Positions 8,787-17,943 of a stretch of DNA of 64,000 bases are shown in pieces. Position numbers and translations under genes: made by a program. Where the stretch lies: positions 2,108,001-2,172,000 of the forward strand of contig NZ_JAZHRT010000001.1 of NCBI RefSeq assembly GCF_036924535.1, written 5' to 3'. Position 1 is the stretch's first letter. Each line of letters begins with the position of its first letter. Under the pieces are notes generated by a model that saw only the letters and a program-made list of their open reading frames with translations, was not told the origin of the DNA and ran no database searches. The stretch comes from Bradyrhizobium sp. AZCC 2262. Lineage in GTDB: Bacteria; Pseudomonadota; Alphaproteobacteria; Rhizobiales; Xanthobacteraceae.

Positions 8787-9761
8787 GTGCAACGCAACGC
8801 TCTGTCGTCGAAGGCGGGTCTGCATGCGAAGTTGGCGTGCATCGTGGTTTTGGCTGCGATCACGACGGGGTTGGCACACCGCAGTTGCGCTCAAACCATA
8901 TCGCCTGTTGCCGTAAGGGCTGCCTATATTCCGGTTGTAACATGGCTTCCCGCGTGGGTTGCGAAGGAGAAGGGGTTCTTCGCAGCACATGGGCTCGATG
9001 TAACGCTCAGCGTAGCGCAGAATCTTTCGACTTTGCCGGGCACGGTCGGAAAACAGTTCGAATTTGCTCCGAGCACCGCGCCCGATCTGCTCAAATCGGT
9101 CGCCTCCGGACTCGACGTCGTTGCCGTCGCCTCTGAGGTTTTTGAGACGGAGGACAACCCTACCACGTATGTCATCGTTTCGAAGGAGTCGGGTATCGCT
9201 GGGCCGAAGGATCTCGCCGGAAAGATCATTGCGACACCCACGATCGGCGGCGTGATCCACGTGTCAGTGCTTTACTGGCTGAAGAAGAACGGGGTCGACC
9301 CCGCGAGCGTTAGAGCCGTGGAGGTGCCCTTTCCGAATATGCCCGACCAACTCAAGGCAAAGCGTGTCGACGCCGTCGAATCCCTTGAACCATTCGCTGG
9401 CGCTCTGCGTGCGAATGGCAATGTATCGATCGCAACCCCTCTGCTGTCGGTCGGCAAGAATGTGCTCTTTCCGTTCTGGATCTCGCAGGGCGCGTGGGCG
9501 CGCGCCAATCTTCCGACGATAAAGGCCTGGATTGCCGCCCTCGAAGATGCAAAAAGCTTTATCGAGAAAAATCCGGCAGAGGCGCGCAAGATCATGGCGC
9601 AATACACTAAATTGCCTGAAGCGGTGGTGCAGACGACGCCGTTCCCGACTTACCGCTTTGCGATCAAGCCGGAGGATATCCAGGTATGGGCCGCCGCACT
9701 CAAGGAGGTCGGCCAGCTCGACAAGCAAGTCGATTCCTCCAAACTGGTTGTGACGCCATAG
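8787..9761 (+). CDS. ABC transporter substrate-binding protein, NMT1/SsuA-like
   Basis: A 324-residue periplasmic binding protein. It starts at GTG 8787 with GGGGAGG (8773-8779) at good spacing. Residues 1-36 are a signal peptide ending SCAQ. The mature protein opens with VRAAYIPVVTWLPAWVAKEK, the ligand-pocket segment of the NMT1/ThiY/SsuA group. It is the first gene of an operon: the ATPase gene begins at the very next base after its stop, followed by two permeases. A paralogue with long identical stretches is at 15104-16063. Relatives bind sulfonates, nitrate, pyrimidines, thiamine precursors or aromatic acids; the ligand here is unknown. Confidence 0.92.
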   Translation: MQRNALSSKAGLHAKLACIVVLAAITTGLAHRSCAQTISPVAVRAAYIPVVTWLPAWVAKEKGFFAAHGLDVTLSVAQNLSTLPGTVGKQFEFAPSTAPDLLKSVASGLDVVAVASEVFETEDNPTTYVIVSKESGIAGPKDLAGKIIATPTIGGVIHVSVLYWLKKNGVDPASVRAVEVPFPNMPDQLKAKRVDAVESLEPFAGALRANGNVSIATPLLSVGKNVLFPFWISQGAWARANLPTIKAWIAALEDAKSFIEKNPAEARKIMAQYTKLPEAVVQTTPFPTYRFAIKPEDIQVWAAALKEVGQLDKQVDSSKLVVTP

Positions 9762-10574
9762 ATGACTTCGACGGAAGAGAGATCCGATGCAGGCGAGAGG
9801 GCCGCAAGTCCGGCCTTCGAATGTCGATCGGTTACCGTCGAATTTCCTCACAAGTTCAGCCGCAAACGTATCATCGAGGACATTTCCTTCCTGGTACGAT
9901 CCGGCGAGTTCCTGACCATCGTCGGTCCTTCGGGAACCGGCAAGACCACTCTCTTGAGGGCAATGGGTGGTCTGACGCCGACCGTAAGCGGTTCAGTCCT
10001 GGTGCATGGCAAGGAACTTGACGGTCCTCCGGAAGACGTCGTCATCGTATTCCAGGATTATTCCAACGCGCTGTTGCAGTGGCGTACCGTCACGGGGAAT
10101 GTTGCATTCGGAATAGAGCGGATCCTCGAGCGCAGGGAAACCGAACTGCGGGTGCACGACGCACTGGCCCTTGTGGGTCTCGAAAAGAACGCAGACGACT
10201 ATCCGTGGCAATTGTCCGGCGGCATGCAGCAGCGCGTTCAAATCGCGCGCGCGCTGGCGTTGCGTCCAGCTGTGATGCTGATGGACGAACCGTTTGCCGC
10301 GCTCGATGCGATGACCAAAGCGTCCATGCAGGACGAACTTCTCCGGGTTCGCGATCGTACCGGGACAAGCTTCGTCTTTATCACCCACGACATAGAGGAA
10401 GCGGTCTATCTGGGCGACAGGATCGCGGTGCTGACAGGCTCGCCCGGCAGAGTTGACCGGATATTCGAAATTGGCCTGCCGGTGCCGCGCGACCAGCTAT
10501 CGACGCGCCAACTGCCAAAGTTTCTCGAGTATCGTTACGCTGTGCACCAGGCGATCGGGCGTGTTCATGGATAA
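9762..10574 (+). CDS. ABC transporter ATP-binding protein (SsuB/TauB-like)
   Basis: A 270-residue ATPase with Walker A GPSGTGKTT (about 66-74), signature LSGGMQQRVQIARAL, Walker B VMLMDEPF and the switch histidine in FITHD. It carries the short C-terminal tail usual for taurine/nitrate-type importers. The ATG directly follows the stop of the binding-protein gene, and its own stop overlaps the permease start by eight bases, so the operon is tightly coupled. It acts as a dimer on the inner face of the membrane to power uptake. Confidence 0.95.
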   Translation: MTSTEERSDAGERAASPAFECRSVTVEFPHKFSRKRIIEDISFLVRSGEFLTIVGPSGTGKTTLLRAMGGLTPTVSGSVLVHGKELDGPPEDVVIVFQDYSNALLQWRTVTGNVAFGIERILERRETELRVHDALALVGLEKNADDYPWQLSGGMQQRVQIARALALRPAVMLMDEPFAALDAMTKASMQDELLRVRDRTGTSFVFITHDIEEAVYLGDRIAVLTGSPGRVDRIFEIGLPVPRDQLSTRQLPKFLEYRYAVHQAIGRVHG

Positions 10575-11349
10575 GGATCGCGTCATTGCGGAAATCAACT
10601 GGCCCGGAACGGCCGTCCTTGTTTTTTTGGGGCTCGCATGGGAAGCGGCGGTTCGGTCGGGGTTGCTCCAATATGAATATCTGCCGGCCCCTTCGGCCGT
10701 TGTCCTGGGCTTTGGCGAACTCGCAAGCCAAGGGATTTTGGCGCCCGATATTGCGCATACGCTGATTGCCGTCGCGATCGGATGGACGGTGGCGATCGTG
10801 CTGGGCATCTCGCTCGGCTTCCTGCTTGGTTTGTCGCCGACCGCCCGGCGTTACGGCCTTGCCAGCATCGAGGTCTTGCGGCCGATGCCCGGCGTTGCGT
10901 TTGCCCCGGTCGGGCTCTTGCTGTTTGGCTTTTCTCTGAAGACCGAAATGGTGGTCACGATCCTGCCAGTACTCTGGCCTGTGTTGGTCAACACCATCGG
11001 AGGCGTGAGTGGGGTTCATCAGAGGCTTTATGACGTTGGCCGGACCTTTCGTCTCAGCCGCAAGGATACCATCCTCCGTATCATCTTGCCCGCGGCGATG
11101 CCGCCGATTGTGGTCGGAGCACGCATCAGTCTCGGTCTTGCGCTGGTGCTGGCGGTCGTCGCCGAAATGGTCGGCAATCCGGAAGGGCTCGGCTACGGTA
11201 TCGTTCGCGAGCAACAAGCGCTGCGTCCCGACCTCATGTTTGCCTATATTGTGACGGTGGGACTCATTGGGATCATTCTCAATGCCGGGATGCTGGCGCT
11301 TGCGGAGGCCTTTTTTCCGTCCTTCCGTCAGTTGCGGAGCGGACCATGA
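10567..11349 (+). CDS. ABC transporter permease (SsuC/TauC-like), first of two
   Basis: A 260-residue permease with about six hydrophobic helices and the coupling-loop block (VGRTFRLSRKDTILRIILPA) that docks on the ATPase. The open frame extends back to 10453 inside the ATPase gene, but the ATG at 10567 gives a normal N-terminus and the usual short overlap with the ATPase stop. It overlaps the next permease by four bases (ATGA). Two different permease genes suggest a heterodimeric channel, which is less common in this family than a homodimer. Confidence 0.92.
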   Translation: MDKDRVIAEINWPGTAVLVFLGLAWEAAVRSGLLQYEYLPAPSAVVLGFGELASQGILAPDIAHTLIAVAIGWTVAIVLGISLGFLLGLSPTARRYGLASIEVLRPMPGVAFAPVGLLLFGFSLKTEMVVTILPVLWPVLVNTIGGVSGVHQRLYDVGRTFRLSRKDTILRIILPAAMPPIVVGARISLGLALVLAVVAEMVGNPEGLGYGIVREQQALRPDLMFAYIVTVGLIGIILNAGMLALAEAFFPSFRQLRSGP

Positions 11350-12152
11350 TGCGCTCTCCGCCGTGGCGACAATATTTCACGCTCATCGTGGAGGCGCTTC
11401 CATCAGCCAGGGGATTGCTCCCGCTCGTAGTCCTTCTCGGCGTCTGGCAACTCCTGCAGACCGGCGATTCTCCCTATTTTCCTGCCCCCTCGGACTGGTG
11501 GAATGGCCTGACGCTGCTCGCGAAAAGCGGGCGGCTCTATCCGGCGTTGTCCGCCACGACGATAACCCTGCTGCTCGGATTGGCGTTGGCGGTCTTGATC
11601 GGAGCCGGAATCGGTCTGCTCATTGGTGTATTTCCGCGGCTCAGCCGCGCCTTCGGTCCGCTTCTCGAATTTCTGAGAGCTATTCCGCCGCCGGCGGTCG
11701 TGCCAGTGGCTATCCTTTTCATGGGGTATGACGAGCGAATGAAGCTGACCGTGGTCGTGTTGGCGGCAATCTGGCCCGTTCTCCTGAACACCTCATCCGC
11801 CGCGGAACGGGTTCATCCGTTGCTGCTCGACGTCGCACGTTCGTTTCGACTGTCGGCGTTCGATCGTATGAGACTGATCATTCTGCCCTCGGTCGTCCCT
11901 GCGATATTGCTCGGCATTCGCGTCGCGCTGCCGGTTGCGATCGTCGTAACGCTTCTCGTCGAGATACTGACTTCGATCGAGGGAATCGGTGCACTCATGA
12001 TCGGCGCCCAGCGCAATTTTCAATCGTCGCAGGTTTATGGACTTCTTGTCCTGATCGGCTTGTTTGGATTGCTCCTCAATAACGTCTTTGCCATCTTCGA
12101 GGCCATCTTGCTTCGTCGCTGGCCGCCGAAAACCCAGAGCCAGAATTTCTAG
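11346..12152 (+). CDS. ABC transporter permease (SsuC/TauC-like), second of two
   Basis: A 268-residue inner-membrane permease with the coupling segment VARSFRLSAFDRMRLIILPS. It is related to, but clearly distinct from, the permease at 10567-11349. Its start overlaps that gene's stop by four bases. The LLM oxidoreductase gene starts 11 bp downstream, so import and oxidation of the substrate are likely co-expressed. Confidence 0.92.
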   Translation: MMRSPPWRQYFTLIVEALPSARGLLPLVVLLGVWQLLQTGDSPYFPAPSDWWNGLTLLAKSGRLYPALSATTITLLLGLALAVLIGAGIGLLIGVFPRLSRAFGPLLEFLRAIPPPAVVPVAILFMGYDERMKLTVVVLAAIWPVLLNTSSAAERVHPLLLDVARSFRLSAFDRMRLIILPSVVPAILLGIRVALPVAIVVTLLVEILTSIEGIGALMIGAQRNFQSSQVYGLLVLIGLFGLLLNNVFAIFEAILLRRWPPKTQSQNF

Positions 12153-12163
12153 GAGTTAAAGAC

Positions 12164-13162
12164 ATGGACGTCGGCTTCTTCTTTTGGCCCTACAATCCCA
12201 GCCTGGTCGAAAACCTTGCCGATCGCGCCGACCGATATGGCTACGATATGATTGGTATCGCCGATACGCCGGGCAACGCCATGGACCCCTGGGTTTCCGT
12301 AACGCTCGCGGCGGGCCTGGTGAAAAAGGCGCGGGTCGCGCTTTGCGTGACAAATCTGGTGACACGCGACGCCGCTGTCAGCGCCGCTGCGATCGCCTCG
12401 ATCGATCGGATCATCGAAGGCCGAGCTGTTCTCGGCATCGGTGCGGGTCATAGTGGAACGAGGAACCTCGGCCGCGGCAAATCCACAGCAAAGGAGCTGA
12501 GTGACGGGGTCACCTTCATCAAGACGTTGCTGCAGGGGAAACCCGCGACGCTCAATGAAGCCACGGCGCATTTGCCATGGGTAAAGAAGCCGTCGAAGGT
12601 CTTTCTCGCGGCTTCTCATCCGCTCGGTCTGGCGGCGGCCGGCCGGACTTCGGATGGCGTTTTTGTCAATTTCGGCCTGGGCAAGGATAACATCGCGCAA
12701 TCCGAGGCCATTGTCGCCAAGGGAATTTTAGAGGCCAGCCGGCCCGCGGATGATGTCGAGATCTGGCAGATAGGGGCTCTGGACTGCGCCACCGACGGAG
12801 ACGTTGCGCGTGACAAGGTCGGGGCCATGCTGGCGTTTCTGGCGGGATATGTCATTGGCGACAAGAACCTTGAATCGCGCGGGGTGCCCAAACCTCTTCA
12901 CGAGCCGCTTCTCGAATTGCGTCGACGCTACAGCACTCGGCCGGGCGATGCGGACATCAGATTGGTGCGCGAGCTCGGCCTGTTCGACTATCTTTCCAGA
13001 CGTCTGGCGATCTGCGGCACTCCGGAAGAGTGCCTGAAGCAGGCGCTGGCCGCCAAGGAGGCAGGTGCCAAGCGGTTGATGCTCACGGTCAGCCTTGCGT
13101 CAGATCCGGTGCGGACGGTTGAGCTCTTTGGCGAGCATGTGCTTCCGAAATTACGGAACTGA
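12164..13162 (+). CDS. LLM-class flavin/F420-dependent oxidoreductase
   Basis: A 332-residue luciferase-like (beta/alpha) barrel protein: DVGFFFWPYNPSLVENLADR at the N-terminus and RAVLGIGAGHSGTRNLGRGK near residues 88-107, the cofactor-phosphate region. It resembles the methylene-tetrahydromethanopterin reductase-like branch, some members of which use F420 and others FMNH2. It is the last gene of the ABC operon, as SsuD is in sulfonate operons. A frameshifted flavin reductase downstream and an F420-reductase remnant upstream are both possible past partners. Reaction unknown; a monooxygenase on the imported compound is the likeliest guess. Confidence 0.88.
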   Translation: MDVGFFFWPYNPSLVENLADRADRYGYDMIGIADTPGNAMDPWVSVTLAAGLVKKARVALCVTNLVTRDAAVSAAAIASIDRIIEGRAVLGIGAGHSGTRNLGRGKSTAKELSDGVTFIKTLLQGKPATLNEATAHLPWVKKPSKVFLAASHPLGLAAAGRTSDGVFVNFGLGKDNIAQSEAIVAKGILEASRPADDVEIWQIGALDCATDGDVARDKVGAMLAFLAGYVIGDKNLESRGVPKPLHEPLLELRRRYSTRPGDADIRLVRELGLFDYLSRRLAICGTPEECLKQALAAKEAGAKRLMLTVSLASDPVRTVELFGEHVLPKLRN

Positions 13163-13215
13163 TGGTTACCAGGCAGCCGATCGGCCCAACGACGGTCTTG
13201 CCGTTTAGAGGATGA

Positions 13216-14004
13216 GTGAAAAGCTTGAGCAGAGCTGACAGGCGGCAGATCGGAGTTCAATCTGTTGAGATTGCCGGACGTCTGTTGAAGACGCTTGCCC
13301 AACTCGAGGGCCCTCAAACGCTCAAGGATCTGTCGGCCGCGGCAGCCCTGTCTCCCGCCAAGGCGCATCGTTACCTGGTCAGTCTTATTCGAGAGGGGTT
13401 GATAGAGCAGAGCGTAATTGACGGTCGGTACGATTTCGGCGGCGCCGCCCGGGTGATTGGCCGTGCTGCGATCAATCGGCTGGACATCATGCGCATCGGC
13501 GCTCCGTTGTTGATCGAATTGCGCAATACGCTGCAGCAAACCGTCTTCCTGGGCGTCTGGGGCAATGAGGGGCCCACCGTGCTTTACTGGCTGGATGTGC
13601 CGCGGCCCGTGTCGGTCATCATCAGGCCCGGCTCAATTCTTCCGCTTCTCACATCGGCGCTCGGGCTGATCTGTGCGGCCTATCTTCCCCCCGATCTGAC
13701 GAAGAAGCGGATCGCCAAGGAGATCGCCGAACACAAGAGGTCAGGGTTGGACTTCCCCGTGAAAAGCCTGGAAGCGGCTGCCAAGAAGCTGGCTGATGTT
13801 CGCGCCCGCGGTTTCAGCGTCGTGAGGGGAGACTTGATACGCGGAATAGATGCAATGGCGGTACCCGTGCTCGACTTCAAGAATGACCTGGTAGCTGTGT
13901 TGGCGGCGGTCGGACCGTCCAGAAGCATAGATGTTTCGAGCAACGGCAAGCCGATTCGTGAACTCAAACTTGCCGCCAAAAAATTTGTTGCTCTGATCGG
14001 TTAG
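13216..14004 (+). CDS. IclR family transcriptional regulator
   Basis: A 262-residue DNA-binding protein with an N-terminal winged helix-turn-helix (about residues 17-65, including TLKDLSAAAALSPAKAHRYL) and a C-terminal IclR effector domain. The GTG start at 13216 follows GAGGATGA. It lies 53 bp after the LLM gene on the same strand. By location it probably controls the ABC/LLM operon or the downstream genes in response to the transported compound. Confidence 0.92.
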   Translation: MKSLSRADRRQIGVQSVEIAGRLLKTLAQLEGPQTLKDLSAAAALSPAKAHRYLVSLIREGLIEQSVIDGRYDFGGAARVIGRAAINRLDIMRIGAPLLIELRNTLQQTVFLGVWGNEGPTVLYWLDVPRPVSVIIRPGSILPLLTSALGLICAAYLPPDLTKKRIAKEIAEHKRSGLDFPVKSLEAAAKKLADVRARGFSVVRGDLIRGIDAMAVPVLDFKNDLVAVLAAVGPSRSIDVSSNGKPIRELKLAAKKFVALIG

Positions 14005-14100
14005 CGTGATCCGAAGCTGGTTTAAGTGAAGGTTGAAGGTGTAAACGAACTTCCCATTCCAACCCGGCTGTCAACATTCCATCCCCCGAGGAGCAACCGT

Positions 14101-14779
14101 ATGACCGCGCCGTTCGAGGTCGAGTTCAGCACGCTACCATTGGCGATTCGCTACAAGCTCCTGGCCGCACTCGTGGTGCCGCGCCCGATCGCCCTCGTCA
14201 CCACAGCCGGCAAAGACGGTGTGATCAACGCGGCGCCGTTCTCGTTTTTCAACGTCTTCAGTGAAGATCCCGCGCTCGTCGTCCTCGGCCTGCAATCACG
14301 GCCGGACGGCACGCCGAAGGATACGCTCAAGCATATCCGCGAGACCGGCGTATTCGTCGTCAACCTCGTCGACGAGGCGATGGCGGAGCGAATGAACACA
14401 TGCTCCATCGACTTTCCGTCCAATGTCAGCGAAATCGGGATGACCGGATTTGCGATCCTGCCAGGCGTCGGCGTCCCGGTTCCACGTATCGCCGAGGCGC
14501 CGGTCGCTCTCGAATGCCGCCACTACACGACTTTGGAAGTCAGTCATCGGCGCCATCTCTGCATCGGCCAGCGTGGTCCACCTGCATGCCCGCCCGGGCA
14601 TCATCGACCCCGAGCGGTTTCGCGTGAATCTCGACGTCTACAAGCCGATCGCGCGGCTATTTGGCAATCTTTATGCGCGCCTCGGCGAAAAATTCGTGCT
14701 CAAGCGCCAGTCCCTTACTGAATGGGAGGCTGAGAACGGGGTCGATGCGGCCGCCGATAGCGCCAAGACGGAGTCCTGA
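14101..14779 (+). pseudogene. Flavin reductase family protein (FMN-binding split barrel), single-base frameshift
   Basis: The first frame starts at ATG 14101 behind GAGGAGC. It reads the flavin reductase domain (VVPRPIALVTTAGKDGVINA, APFSFFNVFSEDPALVVLGL) up to LECRHYTTLEV; after that the matching sequence continues in another frame as VVHLHARPGIIDPERFRVNL to the stop at 14777-14779. Removing one C at about 14571 (the CAGCGTGG stretch) restores one ~225-residue protein. Known: such proteins supply reduced flavin to two-component monooxygenases or bind FMN. The intact sequence on both sides suggests a very recent mutation or a sequencing error. As written, the shifted frame would end at 14721 with an aberrant tail. 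Confidence 0.75.
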
Positions 14780-15103
14780 TCCCAACGGTCCGCGGAGACG
14801 CAGACCTGAACGTTTGGCGCGCAGTTGAAATTCCGGGGGGCCGCAGCGTCGGTTCGAGAAGCTGGACGCTTGCCCGGAGCCGATCGACACGCTGCAGCGA
14901 ACGCCGCCTCAAATTCGCCCGCCAATGGATTATATCAAGTCTTTCTTGCCGTACCCTTCCACATCGTCGTGGCGGTCGGGTCATCTCGATCGAACAATTC
15001 TTGGCGGGGGCCGACGAAATGTCTGTCATCAGGCCCGCGCACGGGATGAACTAAGATACAAAAAACAAAGAAGCCGCATGCGGCAGTTTTGCAGGGGGCT
15101 ATG
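14780..15103. other. Non-coding gap upstream of second binding-protein gene
   Basis: A 324-bp interval with no recognisable gene in either strand. It holds a 12-bp perfect palindrome GCCGCATGCGGC around 15074-15085 shortly before the next start; this could fold as a small hairpin in the leader. A promoter for the gene at 15104 is expected here but no clear consensus was seen. Confidence 0.4.
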
Positions 15104-16063
15104 ATGGCGCAGGGGTTAAAATTATCTCGTTATCTTGCTGTTTTGATTGCAAGTGTCCTGTGCATCAGGGCGGAGTTCATCGTACCCGCCATCGCCGCAA
15201 AACTGACGCCGGTGCGTGCCGCGTATATTCCGGTCGTCTCATGGCTTCCGGCATGGGTGGCCAAGGAGAAGGGCTTCTTTGAAAACAACGGCCTCGACGT
15301 CACCCTGTCCGTCACGCAGAATCTGTCGGTCTTGCCGGGAACGCTCGGGCGGCAGTTCGATTTTGCGCCATCGACGCCGCCAGATCTGATCAAGGCCGTG
15401 CTAGCTGGGATTGATGTCGTAGCCGTGGCCGGGCAGGGGATCGAGACCAAGGATAATCCAAGCACGCATTTAATCGTTCGGAAGGACTCCGCGATTGCGA
15501 GTATGCAAGACCTCATAGGCAAGGTGATCGCAACGCCGGCGTTGGGCGCTATCATCCATGTCTCGGTGCTTCATGGCTTGAAGAAGAACGGCATCGATCC
15601 CGCTTCCATCCGAGCCGTCGAAGTGCCGTTTCCCAACATGCCCGATCAGTTAAAGGCTGGAAATGTCGATGCCGTCGAGGCGCTTGAGCCGTTTGCCGGA
15701 CAGTTGCTTGCGGCCGGCAACAGGTCGCTCGGGGACCCGCTTCTCTCCGTGAGCGATGAGGTCCTGTACACGTTCTGGATATCGGAACGCAAATGGGCGG
15801 CAAACAATCATGCCGTGATCGATGCCTGGGTCGCCTCGCTCGATCAGGCTAAGGGATTCATCGATGCGAATCCCCGGGAAGCGCGTGCCATCCTCGCCAA
15901 ATATACCAAACTGCCTGAGGCTGTCGTCCAAAAGATACCGTTTGTGACGTATCGGTTTTCGCTCGATCCGCGGGACTTCGCCGTCTGGGTGAACGTGCTG
16001 AAAGATATTGGCCAGATTACGCGATCGATCGACGAAAACAGCCTTGTCATGAAGACCAAATAG
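15104..16063 (+). CDS. ABC transporter substrate-binding protein, NMT1/SsuA-like (second copy)
   Basis: A 319-residue exported binding protein, a close paralogue of the one at 8787-9761. They share blocks such as VRAAYIPVV(T/S)WLPAWVAKEK and LDVTLSV(A/T)QNLS through nearly the full length. ATG 15104 is chosen because AGGGGG (15093-15098) sits five bases ahead; 15101 would be too close. Residues 1-31 form the signal peptide. It has no ATPase or permease of its own, so it probably feeds the ABC system at 9762-12152 with a different ligand specificity. Confidence 0.9.
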   Translation: MAQGLKLSRYLAVLIASVLCIRAEFIVPAIAAKLTPVRAAYIPVVSWLPAWVAKEKGFFENNGLDVTLSVTQNLSVLPGTLGRQFDFAPSTPPDLIKAVLAGIDVVAVAGQGIETKDNPSTHLIVRKDSAIASMQDLIGKVIATPALGAIIHVSVLHGLKKNGIDPASIRAVEVPFPNMPDQLKAGNVDAVEALEPFAGQLLAAGNRSLGDPLLSVSDEVLYTFWISERKWAANNHAVIDAWVASLDQAKGFIDANPREARAILAKYTKLPEAVVQKIPFVTYRFSLDPRDFAVWVNVLKDIGQITRSIDENSLVMKTK

Positions 16064-16094
16064 CCACGGCGGATAATTCAAGTCCCGGTGCAAC

Positions 16095-16114
16095 GTCTAG
16101 TCTAGTCTAGTCTG
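16095..16114. repeat. Short pentanucleotide tandem repeat (TCTAG)
   Basis: Three consecutive TCTAG units and a partial fourth lie in the 357-bp gap (16064-16420) between the binding-protein gene and the Cache-TAXI gene. Nothing else recognisable was found in that gap apart from the ribosome-binding site GGGAGA at 16408-16413. Confidence 0.7.
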
Positions 16115-16420
16115 CTCAAGCTTCGCCAGGCGGCGCGAACTGAGTAACGTTGGCGGTCGAATCCGGTCGCTAGGGGAACTGTTCAGCGAATGCTGGCGTC
16201 AGGCGATAATCGAACCGCCGTCCTCTATTTATCGTTGAATACCGCTGGATGGAATAAGAGATAGTATTCAACTGAAAATTGCCGCATTTGTTTGTCTACC
16301 TTCGCGTGCCGACGGACAAAATAGCAATTCTCCGCCATGTTCCTCACGACCGGCCACGGCGGAAAATTGAGCTGATATCGTTTATCGATATGTGTGCGCC
16401 TAGCGTTGGGAGAAAACCAA

Positions 16421-17920
16421 ATGTCTCGTGCTGCAGCGCTCTTCGCCATCGTGTTAGCTCCAGTCATAGCGGCGCTCCCTGCGGGTGCTGCTGAGTTTGG
16501 GACCAGGGACGAAGCCACGGCGATGGTCAGACGAGTGCAGCAAAAATTCAAGAAGGAGGGTCCTGAAGCCGCCTTCCGGGCCATCAACAATAAAGAGCCA
16601 GGATTTGCGGATCGCGACCTTTACCCTTTCGTGACCGAACTGACCGGTCTTTGCGTTGCGAACGGGGTCACTCCTGCCGTGAGGGGAAAGAACCTGCTTG
16701 ATCTCAAGGATCAAGACGGCAAGTTCATGATTCAGGAGTTTGTCAGGACCGCGAGCACTGCCCCCGAACACGGTTGGGTCGACTACCGATGGCTCAATCC
16801 CGTCACGAAAACCATCGAAGACAAGTCGGCTTGGATCGAAAGGATGGGTAATTATTTCGTCGGCGTCGGAGTATATAAAAACGAGCAGCCGAACGATAAT
16901 ACAATCGGTCTTATATCAGGTAGCCTGAATTCCGACGATACCTACCTGCAGATCGCGTATGATCTTGCCGACGTGCTGAATGACGGCGACAACCTTCGCA
17001 TTCTCCCGATCGCTGGAATCGGCGGACCCAGGAACATACGCGACGTGCGATACTTGAAAGGCGTCGATATCGGCCTCACGCAAAGCAACATTCTCAATAA
17101 CTTCCGCCTTTCGAATGTGCGGATGGGGCAAGCCGACGACAACAAGATTGTCTACATCGCCAATCTGTTCGCCGAGGAGGCTCATCTCGTTGCGGGAGCG
17201 AGCATTACCTCGATCGATCAATTGCGGGGCCTTAAGGTCAACCTCGATGCAAAAGGCAGCGGAACGAGTTATTCGATGCGCGACGTCTTCAAGGCCCTTG
17301 ACATTGAGATCCAGGAAGTCAGCCTGTCGCAGGCCGAAGCCTTCGAGAAGGTCAAGAGCGGCGAGATAGCCGCTACCGTTCTGATTGCGGGCAAACCGGT
17401 ACGGGCGATCACCAAGCTAAACCCGGCAGACCGCTTGCACTTTGTTCCAATTCCGTACCGCTCGCAACTCATAGCCAATTATTTGCCTTCCAAGCTCACG
17501 CATGACGATTATCCCGACATCATTCCGACCGGTCAGTCCATTGATACGATTGCCGTCAGTGCGGTGCTCATCGCGTTCAATTGGCCGAAGACCAAGGTCG
17601 ATCGGTATCAGCGGGTTCAACGGTTCGTCGAAGCTTTTTTTCCGAGGATCGCGGAGTTCCGGAAGCCGCCGCACCACGCGAAGTGGCGTGAGGTTAGCCT
17701 CGCAGCCCAATTGCCGGGTTGGACCCGTTTGGAGGCGGCGCAGACTTGGCTCGATCGACAAGCTGCCGAAGCCGCGCAGGCAAGCACGGAGAAGCCATCA
17801 GGCTTCCCCCGGGCTGTGAAAATGGACTTCGCGCAACCTGCCGTCCCAAATGGCTCCCCGCAAAACGACGCCGAACTTTACCGGGAATTTCTTCGTTGGA
17901 AAAAGCAGCAGGGAAGGTGA
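16421..17920 (+). CDS. Cache domain-TAXI (TRAP) solute-binding fusion protein
   Basis: A 499-residue exported protein. Residues 1-23 are a signal peptide (ALPAGAAEF). Residues ~25-150 resemble a single Cache sensing domain of the kind found in chemoreceptors and kinases (EHGWVDYRWLNPVTKTIEDK). Residues ~155-440 resemble a TAXI-type TRAP solute-binding domain (LISGSLNSDDTYLQIAYDLA; VNLDAKGSGTSYSMRDVF). The tail is polar and Pro/Gln-rich. ATG 16421 is used because GGGAGA precedes it; the frame opens earlier at 16394. No TRAP membrane genes are adjacent, so it may be a periplasmic sensor or an orphan binding protein. Ligand unknown. Confidence 0.83.
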   Translation: MSRAAALFAIVLAPVIAALPAGAAEFGTRDEATAMVRRVQQKFKKEGPEAAFRAINNKEPGFADRDLYPFVTELTGLCVANGVTPAVRGKNLLDLKDQDGKFMIQEFVRTASTAPEHGWVDYRWLNPVTKTIEDKSAWIERMGNYFVGVGVYKNEQPNDNTIGLISGSLNSDDTYLQIAYDLADVLNDGDNLRILPIAGIGGPRNIRDVRYLKGVDIGLTQSNILNNFRLSNVRMGQADDNKIVYIANLFAEEAHLVAGASITSIDQLRGLKVNLDAKGSGTSYSMRDVFKALDIEIQEVSLSQAEAFEKVKSGEIAATVLIAGKPVRAITKLNPADRLHFVPIPYRSQLIANYLPSKLTHDDYPDIIPTGQSIDTIAVSAVLIAFNWPKTKVDRYQRVQRFVEAFFPRIAEFRKPPHHAKWREVSLAAQLPGWTRLEAAQTWLDRQAAEAAQASTEKPSGFPRAVKMDFAQPAVPNGSPQNDAELYREFLRWKKQQGR

Positions 17921-17943
17921 CGTTTGTAGGCGATGGCAGCGTA

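Noticed and set aside
14026..14100. Upstream extension of the flavin reductase frame starting at 14026
   Set aside because: The ATG at 14101 has a clear ribosome-binding site and a family-like N-terminus; the extension has no similarity to the family.
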